Notes: generated by a model not told the origin, from the letters alone. DNA of 64,000 nucleotides from Prevotella histicola JCM 15637 = DNF00424 (GCF_000613925.1 NZ_BAJX01000013.1:18234-82233), one strand, 5' to 3'; shown: positions 27,475 to 38,800, counted from the first letter of the stretch. Program-made: numbers and translations.

Positions 27475-28290
27475 TTACTTCTTAGTAGTATCTTTTATAG
27501 CAGCTTTTCGTTCAGCTTCCTGTGCTCTCTTGTTGGCTTCTAAGGCGTTAAGCTTGCGATGATACTGCATGACTTTCTTGCCAAAGAGGGCAGCCATGGA
27601 GTCATTTGAGAGGTAACGCATTGAGCCTGAGTCGAAGCCAACAGAGTCCTGTGGGATGCGTTGTCCCTGTTCATCAACCGTATCCTTATATATATAAAGT
27701 CTGCCATTATAGATATGCCAGCTTGTATATACTGTCACTTTAGGATATTCAACAGGACTTTCATCCTCCAGAGAGTTTGCTTTCATGATGTAACCGACAG
27801 GTGAAGCCTGGTTATAACTCTTAAGTGTGAAACCATATTCACGTGGTATGAATAAGGCTTTCTTCATGGAATCACTCATTTCCGCCATGATCTGTTCGTC
27901 CGTTTTGGTTGGATTCGGTTTCAGTTTTGGCAGAACCTGGAAAGTCCATGTCCCTTTCATCTGTTCAAGATTGATAACCATGACAGCCTCTAATGGGTCG
28001 ATAGGATTAGGAAGAATGGCGAGTTCGTCACCAATTTTGGGAGTACCATACACCATTCCATTGCGCATTGCCGTTACGATATCGAACTTTATAGGGTCTC
28101 CACCCTCATTAGGAAGGAAAACAATGATAGAGTCTGAACATCCGTCGCATGCCAAACCATAGCGTGTACTGTCGCCCTTCAGTTTCATTTCCATATCTAT
28201 AGCCCCGTGATCGCTTGTTGTTGCCTGATTATTACATGCTGTAAGAAGCAGTAAGGGGAAGGTTATAAGTGGAAAAAATAATTTCTTCAT
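27475..28290 (-). CDS. Outer- or inner-membrane lipoprotein of unknown function
   Basis: 271 residues. A lipoprotein signal peptide ends at the lipobox LLTAC with Cys19, followed by NNQATTSD, so the mature protein is periplasm-facing or surface-exposed. The body looks beta-rich, with two similar blocks: around LEQMKGTWTFQVLP and around YPKVTVYTSWHIYNGRLYIY. The C-terminal 40 residues are a charged helix (LNALEANKRAQEAERKAAIK). I recognise no catalytic motif. A -7 box TATCTTTG is at 28317-28310. The gene stands alone. Confidence 0.75.
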   Translation of the reverse strand: MKKLFFPLITFPLLLLTACNNQATTSDHGAIDMEMKLKGDSTRYGLACDGCSDSIIVFLPNEGGDPIKFDIVTAMRNGMVYGTPKIGDELAILPNPIDPLEAVMVINLEQMKGTWTFQVLPKLKPNPTKTDEQIMAEMSDSMKKALFIPREYGFTLKSYNQASPVGYIMKANSLEDESPVEYPKVTVYTSWHIYNGRLYIYKDTVDEQGQRIPQDSVGFDSGSMRYLSNDSMAALFGKKVMQYHRKLNALEANKRAQEAERKAAIKDTTKK

Positions 28291-28370
28291 GTGTCTACTT
28301 TTGTGACTGCAAAGATAGTCAATTATTGCAAAAAATATAATTAGTCAGCCGTTTTTTGGAAATTTTTATC

Positions 28371-28378
28371 TAATTTTG
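28371..28378 (+). promoter_or_regulatory. -7 element for the carboxyltransferase gene
   Basis: TAATTTTG, 53 bp before the ATG; a TTTG at 28355-28358 is closer than usual for a -33 box. Confidence 0.4.
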
Positions 28379-28431
28379 CAGGTCGAGATTGCAGGTTGCA
28401 ATCGCCCGTTTAGATAACAACAAAATCACAT

Positions 28432-30205
28432 ATGGGAAAGAAAATTCAGTTCAGTCTCATTTATCGAGACATGTGGCAGAGCTCTGGTAAGTTCCAGCCA
28501 CGTAAAGATCAGTTAGTGCGCATCGCACCTGTGTTCGTTGAGATGGGGTGTTTCGCACGTGTAGAAACCAATGGTGGTGCTTTTGAACAAGTAAATTTGC
28601 TGGCTGGTGAGAACCCAAACGAGTCAGTACGTGCCTATACAAAGATTCTGCATGAAGCTGGTATCAAGACTCACATGCTTGATCGCGGTTTGAATGCATT
28701 GCGTATGTATCCTGTACCTGATGATGTTCGTGCGATGATGTATCGTGTAAAGCACGCTCAGGGTGTAGATATTACTCGTCTTTTCGACGGTTTGAATGAT
28801 ATTCGTAACATTGCTCCAGCTTTGAAATGGGCAAAGGAAGGTGGTATGACTCCACAGGGTACACTCTGTATCACGACCTCTCCTGTTCACACATTGGACT
28901 ATTATACAAAGCTGGCTGACGAAGAAATTGCAGCTGGTGCAGAGGAACTTTGCTTGAAAGATATGGCAGGTATTGGTCAGCTGTATTCCTTGGTGAGCTG
29001 ACTCGTCGTATCAAAGAGAAGCATCCAGATGTTCTTCTTGAGTATCATGGTCACTCTGGCCCAGGTCTTTCAATGGCTTCTATGTTGGAAGTTGCTAAGA
29101 ATGGTATCGATATCCTCGATGTTGCAATAGAACCACTGTCATGGGGTAAAGTTCATCCAGACGTTATCTCTGTACAAAGTATGTTGAAGAATGCAGGCTT
29201 TGATGTACCTGATATCAACATGGATGCCTATATGAAGGCTCGTGCTATGACCCAGGAATTCATTGATGAGTGGTTAGGTTACTTCATCAACCCACAAAAT
29301 AAGATTATGAGTTCTTTGCTTCTTAGCTGTGGTTTGCCTGGTGGTATGATGGGTTCTATGATGCTGACCTCGGTGGTATCCGTTCAACCATCAATAATCT
29401 CCGCAAGAAGAAGGGTGAGCCTGAGCTCTCTGTTGACGACATGCTTATCAAGTTGTTCGATGAAGTAGCATATGTTTGGCCACGCGTGGGTTATCCTCCA
29501 TTGGTAACTCCATTCTCACAATATACTAAGAACATCGCATTGATGAACCTCCTCACCCTTGAGCAGGGTAAGGGTCGCTTTGTTATGATGGATGATTCAA
29601 TGTGGGGTATGATCCTCGGAAAGAGCGGTCGTGTGCCAGGTGAGATTTGTCAGGAATTGAAAGACCTTGCAAAACAGAAGGGACTTGAGTTCACTGATGC
29701 TGACCCACATACATTGTTGAAGAATAATCTTGAGGATTTCCGCAAGGAAATGGACGAGAATGGCTGGGATTATGGTCAGGATGAAGAGGAACTCTTCGAG
29801 CTTGCTATGCACCCAGAACAGTATCGTAACTACAAGAGTGGACAGGCTAAGAAGAATTTCTTGGCTGACCTTCAGGCTGCTAAGGACGCTAAACTCGGTG
29901 CAAAAGTTAGTCCTGAAGAGGCTGCAGCATTCAAACATGCAAAGGCAGATGCACTTGTTTCTCCTGTCAAAGGTCAGTTGTTCTGGGAGTTCCAGGGCGA
30001 TGCCGAGGCTAGTCCTGCTGTAGAACCATTCATTGGTAAGGCATATAAGGAAGGTGATATATTCTGTTATATCCAGGCTCCTTGGGGTGAGTTCGTCACA
30101 ATTCCTGCTGCTCTCGGTGGTAAGTTGGTTGAAATCAACGCTAAGCAAGGTGCTAAAGTGAACAAGGGTGATGTTATTGCTTATATCCAAAGAGACGAAA
30201 AGTAA
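28432..30205 (+). CDS. Pyruvate/oxaloacetate carboxyltransferase-like protein with degenerate biotinyl domain (two frameshifts)
   Basis: Related to oxaloacetate decarboxylase alpha and pyruvate carboxylase subunit B. About 591 residues if two breaks are mended: an extra C at CAGCTGTATT (28978-28986) and an extra G at ATGATGCTG (29359-29366). The TIM-barrel keeps the lysine motif ELCLKDMAGIG and the metal histidines in YHGHSGPG, but the usual RDAHQS is RDMWQS. The last 75 residues have the biotinyl fold (SPVKGQLFWEF, GGKLVEINAKQGAKVNKGDV), yet the biotin site AMKM is replaced by APWG, so it cannot be biotinylated there. It may act with a separate biotin carrier or do a different reaction. Monocistronic, with a terminator. 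Confidence 0.82.
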
Positions 30206-30230
30206 GGACTTAAGCTAAACAATATAACTA

Positions 30231-30297
30231 CGATTCATTCACGAATTATAAGGCCGGAACGCTTTCATAGTTTGTGAATGGATCGTTTTTCTTTTTG
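30231..30297 (+). terminator. Terminator of the carboxyltransferase gene
   Basis: CGATTCATTCACGAA pairs with TTTGTGAATGGATCG, with two mismatches, around a 25-nt loop, then TTTTTCTTTTTG. Confidence 0.65.
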
Positions 30298-30382
30298 TAT
30301 GGGCAACAATGCTCATAATAAAAAGGAAGATAACGGTGATATGTTGAAAGCAGATACTCCCGATACTGATTGCCTCTAAAGT

Positions 30383-30925
30383 ATGGATTTACGCAGCCTA
30401 TTAACAAAGAGAATATACAAAGAGGAGGTGAAACATCTTGCTTCCATGGTGCAGTCTTCCTTTGATGACCGTGAATTCGCTGAGTTCTTTCAACTCTTAT
30501 ACGATGAGGATGCAAGGGTTTCAGAGAATAGTGCATGGATAATGAGTCATTTTAATAAAGTAGGATGGGGACGGTTAAACAGTAAAAAACAATCCCTCAT
30601 GGAAAAAGCAATGCATACTTCCAGTACCACAGAACTACGTTTGTTGCTCACTATCATCTCAAAGTTGTCTGTTTCAGAAGAAGAAATAGCAATACCTTTC
30701 TTGAATTTTTGCCTTGATAACATCACAACTATGGCTCAATCAGTAGCTGTAAAGTCGCTCTGTATCTATCTTTCTTTTCAGCAATGCAAGTTCTTTCCAG
30801 AGCTTTTGCAGGAGTTGCAAACGATATTAACCTCTTATGATGGTGTATCTTTGTCTCCGGGACTGAAGAGTGCACGGTCAAAAGTATTACAAGCAATAGT
30901 AAAAAACAATAGAAGAAACAAATAG
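30383..30925 (+). CDS. Helical-repeat hypothetical protein
   Basis: 180 residues, no signal peptide or membrane helix. The sequence is nearly all helical, and helix pairs such as FAEFFQLLYDEDARVSENSA and TELRLLLTIISKLSVSEEEI look HEAT/ARM-like, so a protein-protein scaffold is likely. The end is basic (VKNNRRNK). It ends 2 bp before the HD-domain gene and is surely co-translated with it. I recognise no family; a modulating partner of the HD enzyme is a guess from the spacing. Confidence 0.6.
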   Translation: MDLRSLLTKRIYKEEVKHLASMVQSSFDDREFAEFFQLLYDEDARVSENSAWIMSHFNKVGWGRLNSKKQSLMEKAMHTSSTTELRLLLTIISKLSVSEEEIAIPFLNFCLDNITTMAQSVAVKSLCIYLSFQQCKFFPELLQELQTILTSYDGVSLSPGLKSARSKVLQAIVKNNRRNK

Positions 30926-30927
30926 CA

Positions 30928-31464
30928 ATGAATTATCAAGCCATCATAGACAAGTATTATCCTGAAGAAAATGAATTAAAGCATATCTTGCTTGTACATA
31001 GTAGAAGCGTAGCTGATAAAGCATTGATGGTGGCTGAACGCCATCCAGAGTTACATCTTGATTGTCAATTCTTGGAAGAAGCTGCCATGTTACATGATAT
31101 TGGGATCATTCGTTGTGATGCTCCAGGCATCCAATGTTTTGGTTCTGAACCTTATATATGTCATGGTAGATTGGGGGCAGAGATGCTTCGTAAGGAAGGT
31201 TTTCCGCGTCATGCCCGTGTCTGTGAACGGCATACAGGAGCAGGTGTTACACGTGAACAGATTATTAATCAGCATCTTCCACTCCCAGAACAAGACTTTT
31301 TGCCAGAGACAATGGAAGAGAAAGTGATCTGTTATGCGGATAAATTCTTTTCAAAAACACATCTTGATAAAGAGAAAACAGTTGAGCAGGCAGAACGAAG
31401 TCTTGCAAAGTTTGGTGAAGAAGGAGTCCTACGTTTCCGTGAATGGGAACAAATTTTTTGTTAA
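30928..31464 (+). CDS. HD-domain phosphohydrolase
   Basis: 178 residues. The metal ligands of an HD fold can be followed: His24 (LLVHSRSVAD), His56-Asp57 (AAMLHDIGI), His79 (ICHGRLGAEM), His102 (CERHTGAG) and Asp138 (ICYADKFF). The extra histidines between HD and the final Asp fit small HDIG-type nucleotide phosphohydrolases. The substrate is not evident; the same residue pattern occurs in enzymes acting on nucleotides or on tRNA ends. It is cytoplasmic and coupled to the upstream helical protein. Confidence 0.82.
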   Translation: MNYQAIIDKYYPEENELKHILLVHSRSVADKALMVAERHPELHLDCQFLEEAAMLHDIGIIRCDAPGIQCFGSEPYICHGRLGAEMLRKEGFPRHARVCERHTGAGVTREQIINQHLPLPEQDFLPETMEEKVICYADKFFSKTHLDKEKTVEQAERSLAKFGEEGVLRFREWEQIFC

Positions 31465-31516
31465 AAGAGTATATTTTCTTATTTGTAAAGCTTGTTTTTA
31501 CATTTTATATAGATAT

Positions 31517-31547
31517 GAAGTAGCATTGCTACTTCATTTTGTTTAAT
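31517..31547 (+). terminator. Terminator of the helical-repeat/HD unit
   Basis: Perfect 8-bp stem GAAGTAGC / GCTACTTC with a 3-nt loop, then ATTTTGTTT. Confidence 0.7.
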
Positions 31548-31762
31548 ACAGTATAGGTCATTTTTCCTTTGTTTTTGTCTATACTTTGGAATAGTAAGTC
31601 TTTGAGCTTTTGATTTTATGAATTTATAAACTTATTGTATATTGATAATTCTTTCTTCTTTCATTGTGTAGGAAGTAATGAATTGTTAATGTATTTCTAT
31701 GTATCAATATGCTTCTATTATGAAAAATAGGGATAATCTTATTAAAAACTTATAAATAGGTG

Positions 31763-31792
31763 TTGCCCTTTTATATTTTATGTTTAACTTTG
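31763..31792 (+). promoter_or_regulatory. Promoter of the exported-protein operon
   Basis: TTG (31763-31765), 19 bp, TAACTTTG (31785-31792): a full match to the Bacteroidetes promoter pattern. Confidence 0.65.
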
Positions 31793-31897
31793 CCAAAGTA
31801 GTCTAATGACATTTTACTTGGCGAAGTATCATAAAGCACAACCTTCTACCTCTTTAAATAAAAGGTACAAGATATATATAATTTAAACCAAAAGCGT

Positions 31898-33496
31898 ATG
31901 AAGAATATTTACTATTTGCTATTATTAGTTATTGTAACTCTGGTGTCAAGCAATGCCGTGGCTGATACTCCAATCAAGCTAAGGGTTGATGATTCCAGCA
32001 GAGTTGTGGTGAAAGTTAATTACCATCCAGTTGATATTTCTAATGGTTTGAATAAACTGGATGTTCCTCAGTACGGCTCAGTACAGATTGAAGCCGTAGA
32101 CGGATGTTATCTTAAAGAGGTATCTAAGCCTAACAAGAGCGAAGGTGGGAATATTCCTATGAGTATCTCGTCTATGCGAAACTGTAACCTATATATCTCG
32201 GATGAAGATAAGAATGTAACTTTTACGGTGAAGAGTGGAATCTTTGATGAAGCGCGTACAGGCTTTTGTATCGTTAAGATTGATGATGCATCTAAGGTTA
32301 AAATGGTGCGTTATGAATCTCAGACGGGAGTAAATCTGAAGAATGGAGATAACGATGTAAAGTGGATTCCTGGAGCAGAGAAGACCTTAGTGATTACTAA
32401 TGCCAATTATGGAGATGCTCCTATTTATCGTGTAACATTAGATGGTGTGGAGGTGGAAAGCTCCAGTAACCAGTTCTTTGTTACTCCTAAGGATGGTAGT
32501 GTAGTTAATATTACCGCAAATTATCCCGATGTTGATTATGCAGTAAAGTTTAATTTCTCTGATAATGCTGCTAAAAATGTTATCTCAAAGGTGATGATTG
32601 ATGGGGTAGAGGTAGCTAATTACAATGAAGAAGGGTTCAAGGTAAAGGCTGGGAAAAAGTTAACGCTTACATTTGATAAGGTAAATTACTCTTTAGATGG
32701 GTTTAAAGTCAACGGTGAATCTATATCTCTTTATGGTCCTTATGAATGTATTGTGAAGAACGAAATGAACTTTGAGATATCAGCACATAAGTATGCTACG
32801 GTAAAATCTACGCTAAATGTGGATAAAGCTGCTAATGTTACTGTTTATCAAGGACAGAGTTATAATAATAAGGTGATATCAGTCCATGATGGAGAAAATG
32901 TTTTGGAGTTGAATGAAACAAATAGTATGATTCAGATAAAGCCGAATAGTGGTTGCAAAATTGATTCGGTGAAGGTCAATGGTAATCATTTCTCTATTGG
33001 ATATGATGGTGCTTGTGAGATTAAACTGACGGAAGGAATGAGGGTTGATGTTGCAACTTCAGCCATTGTACGTGACCAAAAGGCAACTGTTTTTATAGAT
33101 GATATAAGTCTGGCAAACTATGGTTTCAATTTCTATCGTACTGATCATTCAACGGTACAGATGCAGTCTGGTGAGAATACACTGATGTTCTCGAAAGATG
33201 ATCACCACTTCATGTTTGGTGCTTATGGTACTGATATGAGTAAAATGGTGGTGAAACTGAATGGAACAGTACTTGATCCAACTTATCCTGGTGGGTCAAG
33301 TTTTGAGTTTGATTTAAAAGATAATGACCGTTTGGAAATCTTATTGAAAGGTGAAACTAATGGTATTGATTCCGTAGGACATGTAAAGGGGAATGAAAGA
33401 AAGGTTTATCGTATAGATGGAACTTGTGTGACAGGTGAGAATTTGCCACGCGGTTTATATATTATTGATGGTAAGAAAGTATTAATTAACAAGTGA
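31898..33496 (+). CDS. Exported beta-rich protein with sorting-like tail, first gene of the protease operon
   Basis: 532 residues. A signal peptide spans 1-22 (LLLLVIVTLVSSNAVA). The body is a series of divergent beta-sandwich-like repeats of about 80-90 residues, each with a VKVNG or LDGVEV turn (VTLDGVEVESSSNQFFVTPK, KVMIDGVEVANYNEEGFKVK, DGFKVNGESISLYGPYECIV, DSVKVNGNHFSIGYDGACEI). The end, GTCVTGENLPRGLYIIDGKK, matches the tail type seen at 23634. It is separated by 7 bp from the S8 protease gene. Repeats of this kind often serve as adhesins or stalks; the role is not known. Confidence 0.7.
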   Translation: MKNIYYLLLLVIVTLVSSNAVADTPIKLRVDDSSRVVVKVNYHPVDISNGLNKLDVPQYGSVQIEAVDGCYLKEVSKPNKSEGGNIPMSISSMRNCNLYISDEDKNVTFTVKSGIFDEARTGFCIVKIDDASKVKMVRYESQTGVNLKNGDNDVKWIPGAEKTLVITNANYGDAPIYRVTLDGVEVESSSNQFFVTPKDGSVVNITANYPDVDYAVKFNFSDNAAKNVISKVMIDGVEVANYNEEGFKVKAGKKLTLTFDKVNYSLDGFKVNGESISLYGPYECIVKNEMNFEISAHKYATVKSTLNVDKAANVTVYQGQSYNNKVISVHDGENVLELNETNSMIQIKPNSGCKIDSVKVNGNHFSIGYDGACEIKLTEGMRVDVATSAIVRDQKATVFIDDISLANYGFNFYRTDHSTVQMQSGENTLMFSKDDHHFMFGAYGTDMSKMVVKLNGTVLDPTYPGGSSFEFDLKDNDRLEILLKGETNGIDSVGHVKGNERKVYRIDGTCVTGENLPRGLYIIDGKKVLINK

Positions 33497-33503
33497 AAAG
33501 CTA

Positions 33504-35885
33504 ATGAGAAAAATTCTACTTACAATTCTTTTGTTTGGAATGGTGGGTGCAGTATTTGGTCAATCCAAACTTGACCTGCAAAGTCAGATGGAGCTGCAGA
33601 GGCTTCGAAACACCTCCATTCCCACTTATAATGCTCGTACACGTTCCTTCGAACGCCCTAAAGTTGCCCAACAAAACACTTTAGCCATGGTTGAGCTCAT
33701 GGGAGGATGTACTCGTGAAGATCTCGAAGCACAAGGTGTGGAAGTCTTAAGGGTACGTGGTAATATTGCAATTGTAGCGTTACCCGTCTCTGATGTTGAG
33801 CGTATTTCTACATTGACATGTGTTTATCGCATGGAACTTCCACGTCGGCTTTTTCAGAAGATGGACGTGGTACGTGCAGAGATAGGTGTAGATAAAATCC
33901 ATAAAGGTATAGAATTGCCTCAAGCCTATACAGGAAAGGGTGTCGTAACGGGTATTGTTGATGGTGGTATTGACCCTAATCACATCAACTTTCTTAAGCC
34001 TGATGGCTCAACTCGCTTTGGTTATATCAGTAAGATTATAGCCGCTCCGAATGAAAAGAAAGGCTATCATTATTATAATTATTATCCTCGTGCCGTACTT
34101 GACACTTTGTCAAATCGTGATGATACATATTCTATTGAGGATGATTTCACTACAGATTCTCCTACAAACTTCCATGGAACGCACACAACAGGAATTATGG
34201 CAGGAGGTTATAAGGGGAATATAACATATGCAAAGACAAATAATGATACGACAAGTTACCTCGTAGAAGCTCCAAATCCATTCTATGGTTGTGCTACAGA
34301 GTCTGAGCTTGTGGCTTCATGTGGTGATTTACGCGATATGTATATAGCTTTTGGAGTTGATGATATCGTTCAATATGCATTACTATCGGGCAAGAAACCA
34401 AAGCCATGTGTTATAAACCTTTCCTTGGGAAGTAACATTGGAGTACATGATTCTACAAGTGTGATGAACAAGTTCCTTGCAAAAGAAGGAGAACATGCTA
34501 TCATTTGTATTGCTGCAGGTAATGAAGCTGATAAGGCTGTTGCCCTTAAAAAGAACTTTGAACATGCGAATGAAATGGTTAAGACATTCATTACCCCAAT
34601 GGTTCCTGATACGCTAAAAATGGGGAAGAAGGCTTACATTAACTTTCGGAATGGTCAGATAGCTGCGTATAGTAATGATTCTACTGCTTTTGATTTTCAG
34701 ATTGTTGTAACCAATACAAAGCGTGGAAATCATGCTGTAGTACGTATCCCAGTCATTGGCAATAGCGATGGAAAAGCAATAACTTATGCTTCGGGAGGAG
34801 ATGATTACGCAATCCCTGGTGCTATTATTAACCCAACCTTTGCTAAGGCTTTTGATGGTTATGTTACTGCTGCTTCTGCTATTGATCCTGAGACGGGACG
34901 TTATTATGCAATGGCTGAGATAATGACCAGTGATAATCCAACTACAAACAAGGATGGAAACTATAAGTTGTCCTTGGAGATTAAAAGTAAAAAGGATGGT
35001 CAGAATGTAGAAGTTTATGGCGATGCACGCTATGTTTATTTCGATAGTAATAAGCAATCAGGATTTGTTAATGGAACACGAAATGGATCTATCAGCGATA
35101 TGGCATGTGCAGCGAATGTTATTTCTGTAGGTAGTTATAATGTTCGTAATCATTGGTCTTCATTAGATGGCTATGTGTATGGCTATAATAAGAGAGGTGA
35201 AAATGATGATTTCCCTCCTGGGGAGGCTTCTCGTTTCTCTTCTTTTGGTACACTTGCTGATGGAAGAAACCTTCCTCTTGTATGTGCACCAGGTGCTTCA
35301 GTCATCTCTTCAGTCAATACTTATGCTGTGAATAACCCTGAATTAGGGTATACTGATGCTGGCTTACAAGGTAAACTAAAGAAAGGAGATAAGACTTACT
35401 ATTGGCATCAGTCACTCGGAACATCTATGGCAACACCGGTTGTTGCTGGTGCTGTAGCTCTCTGGTTAGAGGCTAATCCTAAGCTAACTTGTAAAGATGT
35501 GGCACGTATCATTAAGGAAACAGCTCGTAGAGATTCCTTTGTGGTGAATACAGGTGACCCAGTACAGTGGGGAGCAGGTAAGTTTGATGCCTATGCAGGT
35601 TTGAAACAAGTTCTAAAAGAGAAGGAGTCAACTGGGATTAATGGTGTTAAGGTAGCTGCTGAAAAGAATATTCCAGTCATCACTTCAACAGGTGAACGTT
35701 CATTTACTGTATTCCTTGCCGGTGCAAAACAGTTGAATGTACGTGTTTATACACTCTCTGGTCAACTTGCTCATACACTAGTTACTCAAGGTGATGAGAC
35801 TAATATTAATGCTTCTGCATGGAGTAAGGGAGTTTATCTTATCCAGGTGAATGGGGGCAGAGCACAACGAATTATTATTTACTAA
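33504..35885 (+). CDS. Exported subtilisin-like serine protease (S8) with type IX sorting-like domain
   Basis: 793 residues with signal peptide 1-20 (ending GAVFGQ). The catalytic triad is intact: Asp153 in TGIVDGGID, His224 in NFHGTHTTGIMAGG, and Ser641 in LGTSMATPVVAGAVALW. The AICIAAGNEADK stretch supplies the oxyanion Asn. About 250 residues are inserted between the Asn region and the Ser motif (a beta-rich domain around 365-535). The C-terminal 75 residues (FTVFLAGAKQLNVRVYTLSG, then WSKGVYLIQVNGGRAQRIII) resemble the type IX sorting domain, so it should be secreted or surface-anchored. Second in the operon, 7 bp after 31898 and 5 bp before the LRR gene. Confidence 0.9.
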   Translation: MRKILLTILLFGMVGAVFGQSKLDLQSQMELQRLRNTSIPTYNARTRSFERPKVAQQNTLAMVELMGGCTREDLEAQGVEVLRVRGNIAIVALPVSDVERISTLTCVYRMELPRRLFQKMDVVRAEIGVDKIHKGIELPQAYTGKGVVTGIVDGGIDPNHINFLKPDGSTRFGYISKIIAAPNEKKGYHYYNYYPRAVLDTLSNRDDTYSIEDDFTTDSPTNFHGTHTTGIMAGGYKGNITYAKTNNDTTSYLVEAPNPFYGCATESELVASCGDLRDMYIAFGVDDIVQYALLSGKKPKPCVINLSLGSNIGVHDSTSVMNKFLAKEGEHAIICIAAGNEADKAVALKKNFEHANEMVKTFITPMVPDTLKMGKKAYINFRNGQIAAYSNDSTAFDFQIVVTNTKRGNHAVVRIPVIGNSDGKAITYASGGDDYAIPGAIINPTFAKAFDGYVTAASAIDPETGRYYAMAEIMTSDNPTTNKDGNYKLSLEIKSKKDGQNVEVYGDARYVYFDSNKQSGFVNGTRNGSISDMACAANVISVGSYNVRNHWSSLDGYVYGYNKRGENDDFPPGEASRFSSFGTLADGRNLPLVCAPGASVISSVNTYAVNNPELGYTDAGLQGKLKKGDKTYYWHQSLGTSMATPVVAGAVALWLEANPKLTCKDVARIIKETARRDSFVVNTGDPVQWGAGKFDAYAGLKQVLKEKESTGINGVKVAAEKNIPVITSTGERSFTVFLAGAKQLNVRVYTLSGQLAHTLVTQGDETNINASAWSKGVYLIQVNGGRAQRIIIY

Positions 35886-35890
35886 CGTAT

Positions 35891-38800
35891 ATGAAGAATA
35901 GATTTACTTTCCTGTCATCAACGTTCTTACTATTGATGACAATGTTATTGAGTTCCCTTGCTGTACAGGCACAGGAAGAACAAATCATCAGATTCCATAC
36001 GAATATACCTGCAAAGGCAAAGAGTGCAGGTATCCCAGCACAAGTATCTTTCGTACTTGGAGCATCTGATGATGATCAGACTGTCAGTATAGACTGTGGT
36101 TCTGGTGATCAAGAGTTTGATGTAAAGAAAGCTATAATAGGTGTAGAGAGTGGTGAACAAACCATCAAAGGTTCCCTTTTTACTGGTACTGTCACCGATG
36201 AAGGATGGGTAACCATTACTGGTGATCCAACTAACATCTATTATTTCAATGCTTCTGGCAATGAGATTGATAAGATAGAGTTTAGCAAGAACCTTCGGAT
36301 TAAGGTGTTGAATTTGGAGCATAACACTCTGAATGCTTTAGATATTAACAACCTGAAGAGCCTACAAGTTATCTATTTGCAGGATAATCCTTTTACGGCA
36401 TCAACTCCATTGATGATTGGTAATTTACCAGACTTGGTTGTTTTGGAGATTCCACAGATAGGACATATCTCTCCTGATTTCACACTTCGTAACTTCCCTA
36501 ACCTTCGTTCTTTCGATGCATATCACACATTGGGGTTGAAGACTGTTGACCCTGCAGGATGTCCTAAGCTGCAACGTCTGAGTCTTGATATGACGAATGT
36601 TGAGACAGTAGATATCTCTAAGAACCCAGAACTGCAGATTTTGAATGTAGGTGACTCTCGTGTGAAGTCTCTTGATCTGAGTAATAACCCTAAAATCACT
36701 CAGCTTTACATCTCTCATTCCTCTGGAACAGTAAATACTGATGTTAAGTTTGATAATATAGATGTTACCCATTGCCCTGAACTTTATTATTTCTATTGTG
36801 GCGGTAATAATCTGAAGACTCTTGATTTGAGTAAGAATCCTAAGCTCTTTACGCTCTCTTGCGATCGCAACCTCCTGAGAAATCTGGATGTAAGCAATAA
36901 TCCTGCTCTTTATAGTGTCAATGTTCGTTATAATTACATGGACTTTGCTACTCTTCCTTGGCCAGGTAACTGGTTCGAGTATTACCATGAGCAGAATCCA
37001 ATGGAGCTTAATGATACATATAAGGTGGGTGACGTTATTGATTTGAGTAATCGTGTTCTGCGTGCAAGGACTACGACTGATGCAAAGCTTTATCGTGTTC
37101 CTAAGGCTGATCCAACCAAGCCTGTTGAGTTGGATGATTCTTATTATTCTTATGCTGATGGTAAGGTAACGTTGAAGAAGGCACTCGATGATGAAGTATT
37201 TGTACAGTTCACTAACAGCGTTCTAAGGGATTATCCTATTCGTACTGAGAACTTCAGAGTTAAAACTGTTGCTGATTTCGGAAAGGATGTAAAGGCTATC
37301 GAACTGACAAGTCTTGGTTCTGCAGGTTCACCAGTGAAGATGTCTGTTGGTATCTTGGGTGCTTCTGAGGCTAATCCTGTTACTGTAAAGGTTGATTTAG
37401 GTGATGGTGAGACGACTCCTATTCAGATTAAATCTGATCATCCTTCCCAGGCAAACATTGATGCAATACGTACCGGATCAGGTAATATTATAGTTTATGT
37501 CCCACAAGACCGTTATGTAACGACGTTGGAATCAGATGGTCAGTACATTGATAACATTGATCTTTCTGCACTGACAGAGCTACGTGTTCTTACTTTGAAG
37601 AATGCTGGATTGATGACAATCGACCTTGGATATAACAATAAACTTCAGAAGCTTGACCTGTCTGGCAACCAGCTTAGACGTGTTGACCTCCGTGGTCCTT
37701 CTTCTTATTTCTATAAGAGTAAGCTTTCAGACATTAACGTCAGCCATAATCAGTTGGATTCACTTCTCTTTAATGACCTCTATGCGGTTAGAACTCTGAA
37801 CATCAGTCACAATAATTTGAACAGTCTGGATGTCTCAGATGCTGATAATCTGCGTACACTTGATATTTCTCACAACAAGTTTACACGCCTCTTGCTCAAT
37901 CATAGTGAGCTTGTTGAGGATATAAATGCATCAGACAATGCCCTTACTGAGGTGAAGATTCCACCTGTAGCACCAGTTCAGAAGCTGAATGTCAGTGGTA
38001 ATTACTTCACACTTGCTACTATGCCTAATGACTTTGGCTTAGCTCGTGGTAAGTTTATCTATGCTCCTCAGCACATTCTTGAGATATCAAAATCGTCTCC
38101 AGGTATTGATCTTTCAGAGCAGAACATCACGAAGAACGGTGCAAATACACAGTTCATTTGGAAGAAGAAGGACGGTCAGCCTTTGCAGTTAGGTACTGAT
38201 TACACAATCAGCAATGGCTCTGCGAAGTTCATTAACTTGGCTCTTGATTCTATTTATTGCGAGATGACACATCCTGCTTATCCTGATTTCCAGGGTGCAA
38301 ATGTGTTCAAGACTACTTATGTTCATCCTATTGCTTACCCAAGATATGAGTTGGCGAACTTCACAACGATTAATCGTACAGACAGTGTTGCTCTATCTTT
38401 AGCAAGTCCTGTGGATGGTACTTCTGTTTATTTTGAGTGGAATGGCGATGGTAATGTTACCCAGTATACGCTTGGAACAACCTATAAACTCTTCCGTGCT
38501 AAGTCAAAAGAGAACACGAAGGTGCGTGTTCTTGTGGCAGAAGCTAATGATAAGCTGAAGATTTTCAGTGTGTCTGGCGTCAAGATGAGTCAGGCTGACC
38601 TCTCTGGACTAAAGGATGCGAAGGTTATAACGGTTGCTGAGGCTGAGTTGCCTGCTATTACTCTTCCTGCAACGGCTCCTAATCTGACCGATTTGAATCT
38701 TGATGGTAATGAGCTGACAGAGATTGATTTGTCCAAGTTCCCTAAGCTCTTCGCGTTGTCTTTGGTTAACAATAAGCTCAAGACATTCGATCTTTCTCCT

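Larger units (their letters stand above)
31465..31897. other. Intergenic region upstream of the exported-protein operon
   Basis: A 433-bp AT-rich stretch. It holds the terminator at 31517-31547 and the promoter at 31763-31792; the leader of the operon would be about 100 nt. Nothing else recognised between 31548 and 31762. Confidence 0.4.
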
